From: Pelagibacterales bacterium SAG-MED05
GTDB lineage: Bacteria > Pseudomonadota > Alphaproteobacteria > Pelagibacterales > Pelagibacteraceae
Assembly: GCA_014654415.1 (NCBI GenBank)
Contig: JACWDC010000006.1
Coordinates: 1 to 64,000 of the forward strand
DNA length: 64,000 bases
Reading direction: 5' to 3'
The notes below the pieces were generated by a model, which did no database searches, was not told the DNA's origin, and saw only the letters and a list, made by a program, of their open reading frames with translations. A program made the position numbers and the translations under genes. Of this stretch, positions 31,092 to 41,751 are shown one piece after another. Positions within the stretch are counted from its first letter, which is position 1; each line of letters begins with the position of its first letter.

Positions 31092-33326
31092 TTAGTTAAA
31101 GAAATTATCAATCTTAACAGGTTCTTTGCTTAACATATATTTATAAACATTTATGTTTTCTAAAACTCTTTGAACATAATTTCTTGTTTCTTTAAACCTG
31201 ATTAACTCTATCCAATTAACGTATGATAATTTTCCTTTGGATGGATCACCATTAACTCTTCTCCAAGTTTTTACTCTATTAGGTCCAGCGTTGTAGGCAG
31301 CTATGGCGAATGGATAAACTCCATTATAGTCTTCAATTAATGAATTAAAATAATAAGATCCTAATTTAATATTATATTCTGGATCTCGAGTTAATCTGCT
31401 AATGCTGTAAGGCAGCTTTGCTTGTTTAGCTACAATTTTAGCCGTATACTTCATTAACTGCATCATACCTCTTGCTCCTGCCCAACTATTAGCTTTAGAG
31501 TCAAATTCACTTTCTTGTCTTATTATAGCTAGAACGACTTCTGAGTTTGGCATAGTCTTATTATTTATTTCTTCGGGAGTAGCAATAATAGGATAGTTGT
31601 ATTTATTATAAAATCTTTTTTCATAAGATGCTTGTTTTGATATTTGTATTGCAAAATCGTATCTTCCTACATCTGTAGATAATTTAGCCGCCAAAACCTC
31701 ACTTCCTTTTTCAATATTCAATGAGGCTAAATGTTTAAGTATATCTTTCGCGTATTTTGTAGCATCTAATTCTTTAAGAAGAATTACATGATTTATTAAT
31801 CTATTTTTCTTGAACTTTTTTTCGTATTCTTTGTCAAAAGAAGAGTCGTCAAATAATTCAAAGTTTTCTCCTGGGTTTATTTCATTAAATGAAAGCTGAC
31901 CATAATAAGTCATTGGAAAATTAGCTCCTTCAGTAAAATATTTTTTAGCTCTTTCTTTATTTCCCAGCTCTTTATAAGCTGCACCAAGCCAGTACGCTCC
32001 TCTAGCAAGACTAATGGGATACCCAACATTGTTATAAAAATTTTCGAAATGATTAATTGCATATTCAGCAGAATTTAAAAAAGATAAAGCTATCCAGCCA
32101 GAGAGCCACTCTGCTTCTGCAAAAGAAGGACCTGATGACAAAGAATGCTCACTAGATATTTTATATGCTGTTTTATACCTTTTCTTGTAAATTAAAGATC
32201 TGGCTACACTTTTTCTTTGTTCCCACCATAAATCTGGTCTTATCATTTGTCTTTCGGTTCTGTTTGAATTTTTGTATAAAACTTCTAAAGAAGCCTCTAA
32301 TCTTCCTCTTCTATTTCTCCATCTCAATCTATCAAATTCTAATCCTGGGTTATTCTTAAGATGTGCAGGAACTTTTGCTATAGCGTTGTCTACCCCGTAA
32401 GAATTACTCATTAATATTTGCCTTGCATTATAAAGAGCTCTTTCATCTTTAGGTAAATATTTTAACATTCTTTTTAAATCCCAATATTTTCTTTCCCAAG
32501 CTAAATAATCTGCTCTTTTTAAATGGTCTTCAGATGTCAAAAATTTTTTGAATTTAGCTCTATAATAACCTAAATCATTCTTTCTTATTTCAGCACTTAT
32601 CCAACCATCTTTAACCAGTTTTTCTACCTCAGTTGTTTTTCCCTGTTGTAAAAATGCTTCTGCTAATTTAATTTTTCCCAAACCTCCTAAAGGTGGATTT
32701 TTATCAAACCAATTAATTATTGATGTTGGTGAACTATTTTTTAAATAAATTTTTTGTTCTGCAAGATATTTTATTCTATTAATTCTTGGATAATCTGAAT
32801 TTCTTTCTATAAATTTTTTGTAATCATTAAAAGAAGCAGCATTGCCTGTTGTTTTTAGATACATCCACGTAACTAAAGTTCTAAAGTCTCTATCTTTTAC
32901 TTTTTCAGCACTTTTTAATGCACTATTCCATTTCCTTGATTTAATAAATTTGATTGTTTCTTTAGCTTTAGCAAAATCCTTTGAATTTAAAATTGTTGAT
33001 TTTTTAGCTTCTTTCGATGCTGTTTTATATGTTGTAGGTTTTTTTTGAGGAAGTAGAAAAGATATATCAACTTTTTCTATTTTTTTTTCTGGTGTTACTT
33101 TTTTTTCATTTTTTTGTTTTTCTTTAACTATACTTTCTGAAGCATTTGTTTGTAAAATTGGCTTTTTTTGAGGTAAGTTATTTATTGTTTCTGTAGTAAT
33201 ATTTTTTTCAATTTTTTTAAAAATTGATGGTTTTTTTAGTGGTAAAATGAATTCATTTTCAGAATAGGCTTTATTAGTAATTAAAAAAAATAATAAAAAT
33301 ACTAGACTAATTAATTTATAAGGCAT
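31092..33326 (-). CDS. slt: Soluble lytic murein transglycosylase
   Basis: C-terminal IIRQESEFDSKANSWAGARGMMQLM...AIAAYNAGPNRV. Confidence 0.92.
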   Translation of the reverse strand: MPYKLISLVFLLFFLITNKAYSENEFILPLKKPSIFKKIEKNITTETINNLPQKKPILQTNASESIVKEKQKNEKKVTPEKKIEKVDISFLLPQKKPTTYKTASKEAKKSTILNSKDFAKAKETIKFIKSRKWNSALKSAEKVKDRDFRTLVTWMYLKTTGNAASFNDYKKFIERNSDYPRINRIKYLAEQKIYLKNSSPTSIINWFDKNPPLGGLGKIKLAEAFLQQGKTTEVEKLVKDGWISAEIRKNDLGYYRAKFKKFLTSEDHLKRADYLAWERKYWDLKRMLKYLPKDERALYNARQILMSNSYGVDNAIAKVPAHLKNNPGLEFDRLRWRNRRGRLEASLEVLYKNSNRTERQMIRPDLWWEQRKSVARSLIYKKRYKTAYKISSEHSLSSGPSFAEAEWLSGWIALSFLNSAEYAINHFENFYNNVGYPISLARGAYWLGAAYKELGNKERAKKYFTEGANFPMTYYGQLSFNEINPGENFELFDDSSFDKEYEKKFKKNRLINHVILLKELDATKYAKDILKHLASLNIEKGSEVLAAKLSTDVGRYDFAIQISKQASYEKRFYNKYNYPIIATPEEINNKTMPNSEVVLAIIRQESEFDSKANSWAGARGMMQLMKYTAKIVAKQAKLPYSISRLTRDPEYNIKLGSYYFNSLIEDYNGVYPFAIAAYNAGPNRVKTWRRVNGDPSKGKLSYVNWIELIRFKETRNYVQRVLENINVYKYMLSKEPVKIDNFFN

Positions 33327-33356
33327 AAGTTAAAATTAATTACCTTATATTGTTTT

Positions 33357-34226
33357 ATGCTTAAAGGATCAATTGTAGCCTTAATTACCCCATTTAAAAA
33401 CAACACTCTAAACGAGGATGTTTATCGCCAATTAATTCATTATCATATAAAAAATGGAACAAATGGCATTGTTCCTGGAGGGACAACAGGAGAATCCCCA
33501 ACATTATCCCATGATGAACATAAAAAAATTATCGATATTGCTGTTAAAGAATGCAATGGAAAAATTCCAGTAATATCAGGCACAGGGTCAAACTCTACAG
33601 CAGAAGCAGTCGAGCTTTCTAAGTATGCAGAGAAAGCTGGATCTGATTCATTACTTGTTGTAACACCTTATTATAATAAGCCAACGCAAGAAGGCTTATA
33701 TCAACATTACAAAAAAATTAATGATAATGTAGGCATACCTATTATCATTTATAATATTCCTTCTCGTTCAGTAATTGACATGTCTGTAGAAACAATGGCA
33801 AGGTTATATGAGTTAAAAAATATAATTGGAGTTAAAGATGCCACTGGAGATTTAAAAAGAGTTGATCAACAACTTAAGTTAATGGGTGATAAATTTATTC
33901 AACTAACAGGAAATGACGATAATGCTCTTGAGTTTAATAAAAGAGGTGGAGTAGGCTCTATAAGCGTAACTGCAAATATTGCAGCCAAACTATGTTCTGA
34001 TTTTCAAAATTCTTGTGCTAACAATTTTGATGGATCTGAAAAGTTAGATAAAATTTTACAACCTATCCATGCGGCAATGTTTATAGAAAGCAATCCATCA
34101 CCAGTTAAATACGCAGCTTCACTTTTAGGAATGTGTAACCCAGATGTTAGACTACCCTTGGTTCAAGTTAAAGAAGAAACTAAAAAAAAAATATCTGAAG
34201 CTCTTAAAGTAGCAAATATACTTTAA
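33357..34226 (+). CDS. dapA: 4-hydroxy-tetrahydrodipicolinate synthase
   Basis: [36 protein letters not shown]. Confidence 0.97.
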   Translation: MLKGSIVALITPFKNNTLNEDVYRQLIHYHIKNGTNGIVPGGTTGESPTLSHDEHKKIIDIAVKECNGKIPVISGTGSNSTAEAVELSKYAEKAGSDSLLVVTPYYNKPTQEGLYQHYKKINDNVGIPIIIYNIPSRSVIDMSVETMARLYELKNIIGVKDATGDLKRVDQQLKLMGDKFIQLTGNDDNALEFNKRGGVGSISVTANIAAKLCSDFQNSCANNFDGSEKLDKILQPIHAAMFIESNPSPVKYAASLLGMCNPDVRLPLVQVKEETKKKISEALKVANIL

Positions 34227-34699
34227 TGAAGAAAAAAACAGTTCCTGGTCAAAAAATTATTTGTTTAAACAGAAAAGCTAGTTTTAATTTTTTTTTTATT
34301 GAATTGTTAGAAGCTGGTATTGCTCTTAAAGGATCAGAAGTTAAGTCATTGAGAGATGGCAAAGGAAGTATAGCAGACTCCTATGCTCTAGATAAATCAG
34401 GAGAATTATTTTTGATTAATTCACATATACCCATGTATAGACAATCCTCATATAATAATCACAATCCAAAAGGGGAAAGAAAATTACTTTTAAAAAAAAA
34501 AGAAATTAATAAACTTATAGGCAGAATAAACCAAGAAGGACTAACAATTGTTCCTACTAAAATGTATTTTGTTAAAGGAAAAGTTAAAGTTGAAATAGCT
34601 GTAGCTAAAGGAAAAAAACTTTATGATAAAAGACAAGTTAAAAAGACTAGAGATTGGAATCGAGAAAAAGCAAGATTACTTAGCAAAAACAACAAATGA
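34226..34699 (+). CDS. smpB: SsrA-binding protein SmpB
   Basis: [44 protein letters not shown]. Confidence 0.96.
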   Translation: MKKKTVPGQKIICLNRKASFNFFFIELLEAGIALKGSEVKSLRDGKGSIADSYALDKSGELFLINSHIPMYRQSSYNNHNPKGERKLLLKKKEINKLIGRINQEGLTIVPTKMYFVKGKVKVEIAVAKGKKLYDKRQVKKTRDWNREKARLLSKNNK

Positions 34700-35205
34700 T
34701 ACATATTAATATTGGTTCAAATTTAGACTCGAAATTTGGAACAAAATTTAAAAATATTTCTATTGCAATTAACTTATTGATTGACTCTAAGTTAAAGATA
34801 AAGAAAATTTCAAATTTTTATGAAACACCTTCCTATCCAAATAAAAAACTACCTAAATTTGTTAATATCGGCTTAATTGCTGAATATGACTTTGATCATA
34901 CAAAATTAATTAGAATAATTTCATCGATTGAAAAGAATATTGGTAGAATTAAATCAAAGAAGAATGATCCTAGAGTTTGTGATATTGACATAATTGATTT
35001 TAACGGCTTGATAAAAACAGATAAAATATTAAAATTACCTCACCCGAGATCTCACTCTCGTAACTTTGTTCTTTATCCAATTAAAGAAATAGATCCTAAG
35101 TGGATCCATCCTGTTTCTAAGAAAAATGTTGATTTTTTAATTAAGCAATTAAGCCAAATTTCAAGGATTGAGATTACAAGATTGAGTAAAAGTGTTATTA
35201 TTTAG
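34696..35205 (+). CDS. folK: HPPK-like 2-amino-4-hydroxy-6-hydroxymethyldihydropteridine pyrophosphokinase
   Basis: IGSNLDSK..., [30 protein letters not shown]. Confidence 0.85.
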   Translation: MIHINIGSNLDSKFGTKFKNISIAINLLIDSKLKIKKISNFYETPSYPNKKLPKFVNIGLIAEYDFDHTKLIRIISSIEKNIGRIKSKKNDPRVCDIDIIDFNGLIKTDKILKLPHPRSHSRNFVLYPIKEIDPKWIHPVSKKNVDFLIKQLSQISRIEITRLSKSVII

Positions 35206-35207
35206 AC

Positions 35208-36957
35208 ATGATTAATAATAGTGAATTAATTGATAAAATTAAATCATATAACAAGTTTTTAAATTCAGAGTCTCTGAATAAAGCTTACAATTTTGCTCTA
35301 GATGCACATCAAGATCAAAAAAGAGAAGAAGGAGTTCCTTATATCATTCATCCAGTTGCAGTAGCCAATATTCTAACAGAATTAAAACTTGATAGCGCTA
35401 CTATTACAACTGGCTTATTACATGATACTATTGAAGACACTAATGTAACTTATTCAACTGTAAAAAAAGAGTTTGGTGAAGAAGTAGCAAATTTAGTTGA
35501 CGGGGTAACTAAACTTTCAGCTTTGGAAGATAAAGCTTCAGAAAACTCAAAAGCAGAAAATTTTAGAAAATTAATATTAGCCACATCTAAAGATATTAGG
35601 GTTTTACTTGTTAAGCTAGCAGATAGGCTTCACAATATGCGAACAATTCATTTTGTAAAAGATAAAGAAAAAATCATAAGAAAAGCAAAAGAAACAATGG
35701 AAATTTACGCTCCTTTAGCTGACCGAATGGGAATGAACAGGATAAGAGATGAACTAGAAGACCTTTCATTTTCTGTTTTAAACAAACCGGCTAGAGATTT
35801 AATATTAGATCGATTAAAATTTATCAAAAGCAACAGAGAAGACACATTCAAATTAATTGCCGCTGAATTAATAGAGTTATTAAAAGCTAATGGTGTTAAG
35901 GTTAAGATCACTGGAAGAGAAAAAACACCTTTTTCAATATGGAGGAAAATACAAAATAAAAAGATATCATTAGAACAACTCACAGATATAATTGGTTTTA
36001 GAATTTTAGTTAATAACATTGAAGATTGTTATAAAACATTAGGTATTTTTCATAGTAAATTTTCAGCTATCCCTGGAAAATTTAAAGATTATATTTCAAC
36101 ACCAAAAATAAATAAGTATAAATCAATTCATACTTCTATAATAGGACCTAAAAAAAATAGAATTGAAATTCAAATAAGAACTAATGAAATGAATGAATTT
36201 GCAGAAAGAGGTATTGCTTCTCATTGGAAATACAAGTCATCAGAAAAATTTTCAGAATTATCTTGGAAGGAATATGATTGGCTAAGAGATTTGGTTGAGA
36301 TCATTGAAACAGGAAATAGCCCAGAACATTATTATGAATTTACAAAACTTCAAATGTTTCAAGAAAACGTTTTTTGTTTTACACCAAAAGGTGCGGTAAT
36401 TAAATTACCAAAAAATGCTACACCAATAGATTTTGCATATGCTGTTCATACAAAAGTAGGTGATAGCGCAACTGGATGCAATATAAATGGAAGAGAATCT
36501 ACTCTGCAAACTAATTTGAAAAATGGAGATATGATTAAAATAATATCTTCAAAAAATGCTTCGCCTTCTCTTCACTGGCTATCTTCAGCTAAAACAGGAA
36601 AAGCAAGAGCGTCAATTAGACGATATTGGCAAGATAAATCCCTAGAAAACTCAAAACCTAAAGAAAAGAGTTATACTAGCACTATTGTAGTTGATTTACC
36701 TCATAAACCCGGAGCTCTTGGTGACATAAGTTCTCTCATAGGTATCAATAAAGGCAATATATTAAATGTAGAAATGATAGAAAAAAAAAAAAGATTATTT
36801 GCAGTTTTCCTTTGATATACAAATTAAAGATTTGAAAAACTTTACAAACTTGATAAGTCAAATAAAGCAAAGTAATTTTAACTTTAAAATAATTCGCCAT
36901 AAACAGAAAAAAAATGCTTTCATACGAAGAATCTTTAAAAATTTTAAAAGAAACTAA
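35208..36957 (+). CDS. Bifunctional RelA/SpoT homologue (Rsh), frame interrupted at an A12 run in the ACT domain
   Basis: LLHDTIEDT HD motif, FKDYISTPKINKYKSIHT synthetase motif, TGS; 0-frame stop at 36815, +1 frame continues DYLQFSFDIQIKDLKNFTNLISQIKQSNFNFKIIR... to TAA 36955-36957. Confidence 0.88.
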
Positions 36958-37495
36958 AGCTTTAATTGATGGACATTTTATATTGTCTTCTGGTTTGCAT
37001 AGCCCTAGATATGTTCAATGTGCACAATTACTCAGCAAACCTCATAAGGCATTTAAAATATGCAATTCTCTTGCCGAGAAAATAAAATCATCATTTGAAG
37101 AATTCGACTTAATTTTATCACCAGCGATGGGAGGAGTTATTATAGGGTATGATATTGGAAGAATATTAAATAAAGAGACAATATTTTCTGAACGAGTAGA
37201 TGGAAAGTTTAAATTAAGACGAGATTTCTTAATAAAGAAAAATAACAAAGTTCTTATTATTGAAGATGTAATTACCACTGGAAAATCTAGTTTAGAATGC
37301 TCAGAATTAGTTAATTCGGTTGGTGCTAAAATTGTTGGTTACGCTTGTATTATAGATAGATCAAAAGGAGCAACTAACTTAAAACAGGAAATTGTTTCTC
37401 AAATTAAGCTAGACATACCAACATATACAAAAAAAAACTTGCCAAAAAGTCTTTCATCAATTGAAGCTGTTAAGCCGGGTAGTAGAAGTCTTTGA
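36914..37495 (+). CDS. pyrE: Orotate phosphoribosyltransferase
   Basis: LIDGHFILSSGLHSPRYVQ, VLIIEDVITTGKSSLE. Confidence 0.95.
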   Translation: MLSYEESLKILKETKALIDGHFILSSGLHSPRYVQCAQLLSKPHKAFKICNSLAEKIKSSFEEFDLILSPAMGGVIIGYDIGRILNKETIFSERVDGKFKLRRDFLIKKNNKVLIIEDVITTGKSSLECSELVNSVGAKIVGYACIIDRSKGATNLKQEIVSQIKLDIPTYTKKNLPKSLSSIEAVKPGSRSL

Positions 37496-38217
37496 TGAAA
37501 AAAATTAGACTAGGTGTAAATATAGATCATGTTGCAACTGTTAGGAACGCTCGAGGAGAAAAATATCCAAGCCCATTAAGAGCAGCGATTCTAGCAGAAA
37601 AATGTGGAGCTGACTCTATAACAATACATCTAAGAGAGGATAGACGTCATATTAATGACTCTGACTTGAATTCTATTAATTCTAGATTAAAAATTCCATT
37701 AAATTTAGAAATAGCCGCAACAAAGGAAATGTTAAAAATAGCCTTAAAGCACAAACCTCCTTTCGTTTGTATTGTTCCCGAAAAAAGAAAAGAGATAACC
37801 ACAGAAGGGGGTTTAAATTTAAATTTTAAAAAGATATTTTTGAAAAAGATTATTTATAAATTAAAAAAAAATAAGTCTAGAATAAGTTTATTTATAGAAC
37901 CAAACCAATCAGATATTAAAAAAGCTAAGCTTTTAAATGCTGACTGCATTGAAATTCATACTGGTAAATTTTGCACTTTAGTTAATGAAAACAAAAATTT
38001 TAATAAAGAATTAGATAAAATAAATAAAGCAGTAGCATTTGGAAACAGGATTGGCTTAGAGGTTCACGCAGGACATGGATTAACCTATAAGTCAGCAAAA
38101 ATTTTATCTAAAACAAAAGGGATTAAAGAGTTTAATATTGGTCATTTTCTAATAGGAGAGTCTATATTTGTAGGCTTACCAAGTAGTATCAAACAATTTA
38201 AAAAGATTATCAAATAA
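37495..38217 (+). CDS. pdxJ: Pyridoxine 5'-phosphate synthase
   Basis: RLGVNIDHVATVRNARG, GLEVHAGHGLTY. Confidence 0.96.
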   Translation: MKKIRLGVNIDHVATVRNARGEKYPSPLRAAILAEKCGADSITIHLREDRRHINDSDLNSINSRLKIPLNLEIAATKEMLKIALKHKPPFVCIVPEKRKEITTEGGLNLNFKKIFLKKIIYKLKKNKSRISLFIEPNQSDIKKAKLLNADCIEIHTGKFCTLVNENKNFNKELDKINKAVAFGNRIGLEVHAGHGLTYKSAKILSKTKGIKEFNIGHFLIGESIFVGLPSSIKQFKKIIK

Positions 38218-38600
38218 TGAGAATCTATGGAATTGGAACAGATGTAATAAATATCAATAGAATAAAGAAATCTTTAAAAAACAACAACTTTATCATCAGA
38301 TTATTTAACAAAGATGAAATCAAAAAGTGCAATTCTCAAGCTAATAAAGCAAATTGTTATGCTAAAAGGTTTGCAGCTAAAGAAGCATTCTCAAAAGCTA
38401 TTGGAACTGGAATTTCTAAAGGAATAAATTTTAATGAAATTATTGTGTATAATATTAAATCAGGAAAGCCAGGTATTAAATTATTAGGCAATACAAAAAA
38501 AAAAGTCAACAAAATTATCAATAAAAAAAAAATTAATATTTTTTTATCTTTATCTGATGATAAACCATTTGCTATAGCTACAGTTGTTATTTCTATATGA
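38217..38600 (+). CDS. acpS: Holo-[acyl-carrier-protein] synthase
   Basis: IYGIGTDVININRIKK, AKRFAAKEAFSKAIGTGI. Confidence 0.95.
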   Translation: MRIYGIGTDVININRIKKSLKNNNFIIRLFNKDEIKKCNSQANKANCYAKRFAAKEAFSKAIGTGISKGINFNEIIVYNIKSGKPGIKLLGNTKKKVNKIINKKKINIFLSLSDDKPFAIATVVISI

Positions 38601-39331
38601 ATAAAAAAAAGATAATTAATTCGATTTTAGAAAATATTAAAACTATAACAGGCGCTTTGATTATTGCTGTAATCATAAGGTCGCTTATTTTTCAACCTTT
38701 CTACATTCCTTCATCTTCAATGGAACCAACATTATTAATAGGAGATCGAATTTTTGTATCAAAATACACCTATGGCTTTAGCAAACATTCTTTTCCTTTT
38801 AGTCCTGGCATTTTTAATGGAAGAATATCATATAAAAAACCTGAACAAGGGGATCTTGTAGTTTTTAAGACCCCAGCAGATAATCGTACTGATTATATCA
38901 AAAGGTTAATCGGATTACCTGAAGATGAGATACAGTTTATAAATGGTAATATCTTCATAAATGACAAAAAAATTGTTAGAAAGAAAATTAATACAAACAG
39001 CTCGGTAAGATGTGGAAAATTTTCATTTAAAGTAAATACTTATGAGGAAATTTTGCCCAATGGAGTAAAACATACTGCTGTTTACAATGAGTCTGGTACG
39101 TTACAAAATACAAAAAAATTTATAATTCCAAAAAATCATTTTTTTTTATTAGGAGACAACAGAGATTGTTCAAAAGATAGCAGATATCTTGGCAATGTAA
39201 ATTATGTAAATTTAGTGGGCAAAGCTCAAATCATTTTTTTTTCAAATGATACTGTTAAAGGAAGTTTGTTAAAGTTTTGGAATTTAAAGAATTCATTCAG
39301 GTTAGATAGATTGTTTACAAAAATAAAATGA
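38597..39331 (+). CDS. lepB: Signal peptidase I
   Basis: FYIPSSSMEPTLLIGDRIFVSK, YIKRLIGLPED, LLGDNRDCSKDSR. Confidence 0.96.
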   Translation: MNKKKIINSILENIKTITGALIIAVIIRSLIFQPFYIPSSSMEPTLLIGDRIFVSKYTYGFSKHSFPFSPGIFNGRISYKKPEQGDLVVFKTPADNRTDYIKRLIGLPEDEIQFINGNIFINDKKIVRKKINTNSSVRCGKFSFKVNTYEEILPNGVKHTAVYNESGTLQNTKKFIIPKNHFFLLGDNRDCSKDSRYLGNVNYVNLVGKAQIIFFSNDTVKGSLLKFWNLKNSFRLDRLFTKIK

Positions 39332-39996
39332 AAAACTCAAATAAAGAATTAGAAATAATTATAGATTATAATTTTAAGAATTATGATTTACTTAAATTAT
39401 CTTTAATCCATAAAAGTTTTGATAGTTCGAATAATAATGAAAAACTAGAATTTTTAGGTGATCGAGTTCTTGGCTTGATAATATCAAAAAAATTAATTGA
39501 AATATATCCAAAAGAAAAAGAAGGAATAATTGATAAAAAATTTGCAAATCTTGTTAATAAAAAGATTTGTTCCAATATATCCAAAAAATTAAACATTAAA
39601 AAATTTATGTTTTTAGGAGCATCACATAAATCTTTGGAAAGATCCTCTGATAAAATTATGGGTGATTGTTTGGAAGCTTTAATTGGAGCTATTTATTTAG
39701 ACAGCGGATTAAAATCTGCTGAAAAGTTTATTTTGAAATTTTGGAAACAATATTTAGAAAATTCAATTATACCTTTGATTGATCCTAAAACTCAATTACA
39801 AGAATATAGTTTAAAAAAATTTAAAGAATTACCTAAATATACATTTTATAAAAAAACTGGACCTCAGCATAAACCTCTGTTTAAAACAGATGTGCAAATA
39901 CCAAATTCTAAAAAAGCTTTAGGTATTGGTACCTCCAAAAAAAATGCGCAGCAAGATGCGGCTAGCAAATTATTATACTCACTTAAAATTTTATGA
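39328..39996 (+). CDS. rnc: Ribonuclease III
   Basis: NEKLEFLGDRVLGL, GDCLEALIGAIYLDSG, dsRBD. Confidence 0.95.
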   Translation: MKNSNKELEIIIDYNFKNYDLLKLSLIHKSFDSSNNNEKLEFLGDRVLGLIISKKLIEIYPKEKEGIIDKKFANLVNKKICSNISKKLNIKKFMFLGASHKSLERSSDKIMGDCLEALIGAIYLDSGLKSAEKFILKFWKQYLENSIIPLIDPKTQLQEYSLKKFKELPKYTFYKKTGPQHKPLFKTDVQIPNSKKALGIGTSKKNAQQDAASKLLYSLKIL

Positions 39997-40673
39997 ATTG
40001 GGAGGACGAATGTTATCTTTTATCAAAAAGGAAATTTAGAGAGAACGCTAATATAATAAATGTTTTTACACCAAATAAAGGTAGGATTGGGGGTATTGTT
40101 TATGGTGGAAACTCTAGAAAAATTAGAAATTATTTACAAATTTGTAATAAATTATTTGTTTTTAATAATTCAAAAAATGATAACAGGATTGGTTATTTTA
40201 AAACCGAGTTGATTAAAGCTATATCGCCTAACTATTTTAATGATAAAGAAAGAACATCAGCATTAATTTCTTTATGTTCGTTATTAAATTCTCTTTTACC
40301 AGAGTCTCAACCCTATAGAAATATTTATAAATCTTTTGAAAAGTTTATTACTTCTTTAAATCTGGATAATTGGATTATTTTATATATATTTTTTGAAATT
40401 AATATCATTAAAGAGCTAGGTTATGATGCAAATTTAAACACATTTCAAGAACCTAAAGATGATATCTATAGTTTTAAAAAAATTAAAATAGATGAGTATA
40501 ATTACGAAGTTCCAAATTTTTTGATAAAACAAGAGATCCCAAATGAAATAACAAAATTGTTAATTAGAAAATCTTTGATTTTTACAAGAAGCATTTTTTT
40601 AAATAAATTTTTTATTCCAAATAATTTAATATTTCCTAAATCTAGAATTATCTTGGAGAATTATTTTAATTAA
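39993..40673 (+). CDS. recO: DNA repair protein RecO
   Basis: LLSKRKFRENANIINVFTPNKGRIGGIVYGG; follows rnc. Confidence 0.85.
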   Translation: MNWEDECYLLSKRKFRENANIINVFTPNKGRIGGIVYGGNSRKIRNYLQICNKLFVFNNSKNDNRIGYFKTELIKAISPNYFNDKERTSALISLCSLLNSLLPESQPYRNIYKSFEKFITSLNLDNWIILYIFFEINIIKELGYDANLNTFQEPKDDIYSFKKIKIDEYNYEVPNFLIKQEIPNEITKLLIRKSLIFTRSIFLNKFFIPNNLIFPKSRIILENYFN

Positions 40674-41664
40674 AATTTCTTATTTTTCTTGCTATCTCTA
40701 AAGCAAAATAAGTTACTATTGCTGATGCTCCTGCTCTTTTAAAAGCTATTAAGCTTTCTAATATAGCCTCATCACTTATTAATTTATTCTTAATTCCATT
40801 TTTTATTAAACTATACTCCCCAGATACCTGATAAGCAAAGACAGGAATTTTAAAATTATCTTTTATATTCTTAATAATATCCAAGTAAGGTAAACCAGGT
40901 TTGACCATAACCATGTCGGCTCCTTCTTTAATATCTAAGCTTATTTCTCTAAATGCTTCATTTGAATTTCTAAAATCCATTTGATAAGTTTTTTTATCTG
41001 ATTTTAAATTTTTTTTAGATCCAACAGCTTCTCTAAACGGTCCATAAAAACTCGAAGCATATTTTGCAGCATAAGATAATATACTTACATTTTTAAAATT
41101 TCTTTGATCCAAAGCTTTTCTAATTGCTCCAACTCTTCCATCCATCATGTCAGATGGAGCTATGACGTCACATCCCATTTCTGCTTGCAATAAAGCCTGT
41201 TTAACAAGAATTTTTATTGTTTTATCATTATCAATTTTTTTATTAATTAATAAACCGTCATGACCGTGAGATGTATATGGATCTAAAGCCACATCACACA
41301 TTACACCTACTCCAGAATATCTTTTTTTAATAAATTTTAAGGATTCACAGATTAGATTATTCTTGTTGAGTGCTTCCGTTCCAAATTTATCTTTTTTATT
41401 TTTCTGCGTGAAAGGAAAAATAGCAACCATTGGAATTTTATATTTTTTTGCTTTATTCATAATAAGATTTAATTTATCTATTGAATATCTATAAACGCCA
41501 GGCATTGATTTGATAGATTCTACTTTATTTTTTCCATCTCTAATAAAGATTGGTAATATTAAGTCGTTAATGCTTAGTTCATTTTCTGATACGAGTCTTC
41601 GTATCCATGGGGAGTTGCGAACTCTTCGCAATCTAACGTTCGGAAATTTGCCTACTATCTTCAT
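40666..41664 (-). CDS. hemB: Delta-aminolevulinic acid dehydratase
   Basis: DVALDPYTSHGHDGL, DMVMVKPGLPYLDII. Confidence 0.97.
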   Translation of the reverse strand: MKIVGKFPNVRLRRVRNSPWIRRLVSENELSINDLILPIFIRDGKNKVESIKSMPGVYRYSIDKLNLIMNKAKKYKIPMVAIFPFTQKNKKDKFGTEALNKNNLICESLKFIKKRYSGVGVMCDVALDPYTSHGHDGLLINKKIDNDKTIKILVKQALLQAEMGCDVIAPSDMMDGRVGAIRKALDQRNFKNVSILSYAAKYASSFYGPFREAVGSKKNLKSDKKTYQMDFRNSNEAFREISLDIKEGADMVMVKPGLPYLDIIKNIKDNFKIPVFAYQVSGEYSLIKNGIKNKLISDEAILESLIAFKRAGASAIVTYFALEIARKIRNFN

Positions 41665-41751
41665 GTATATAAGTATATAAGTTATTAAATTTTGTTTGAT
41701 GCGACAAATATTATATTATAATTAATCATTATAGTAATCTAAAAAGTACGT

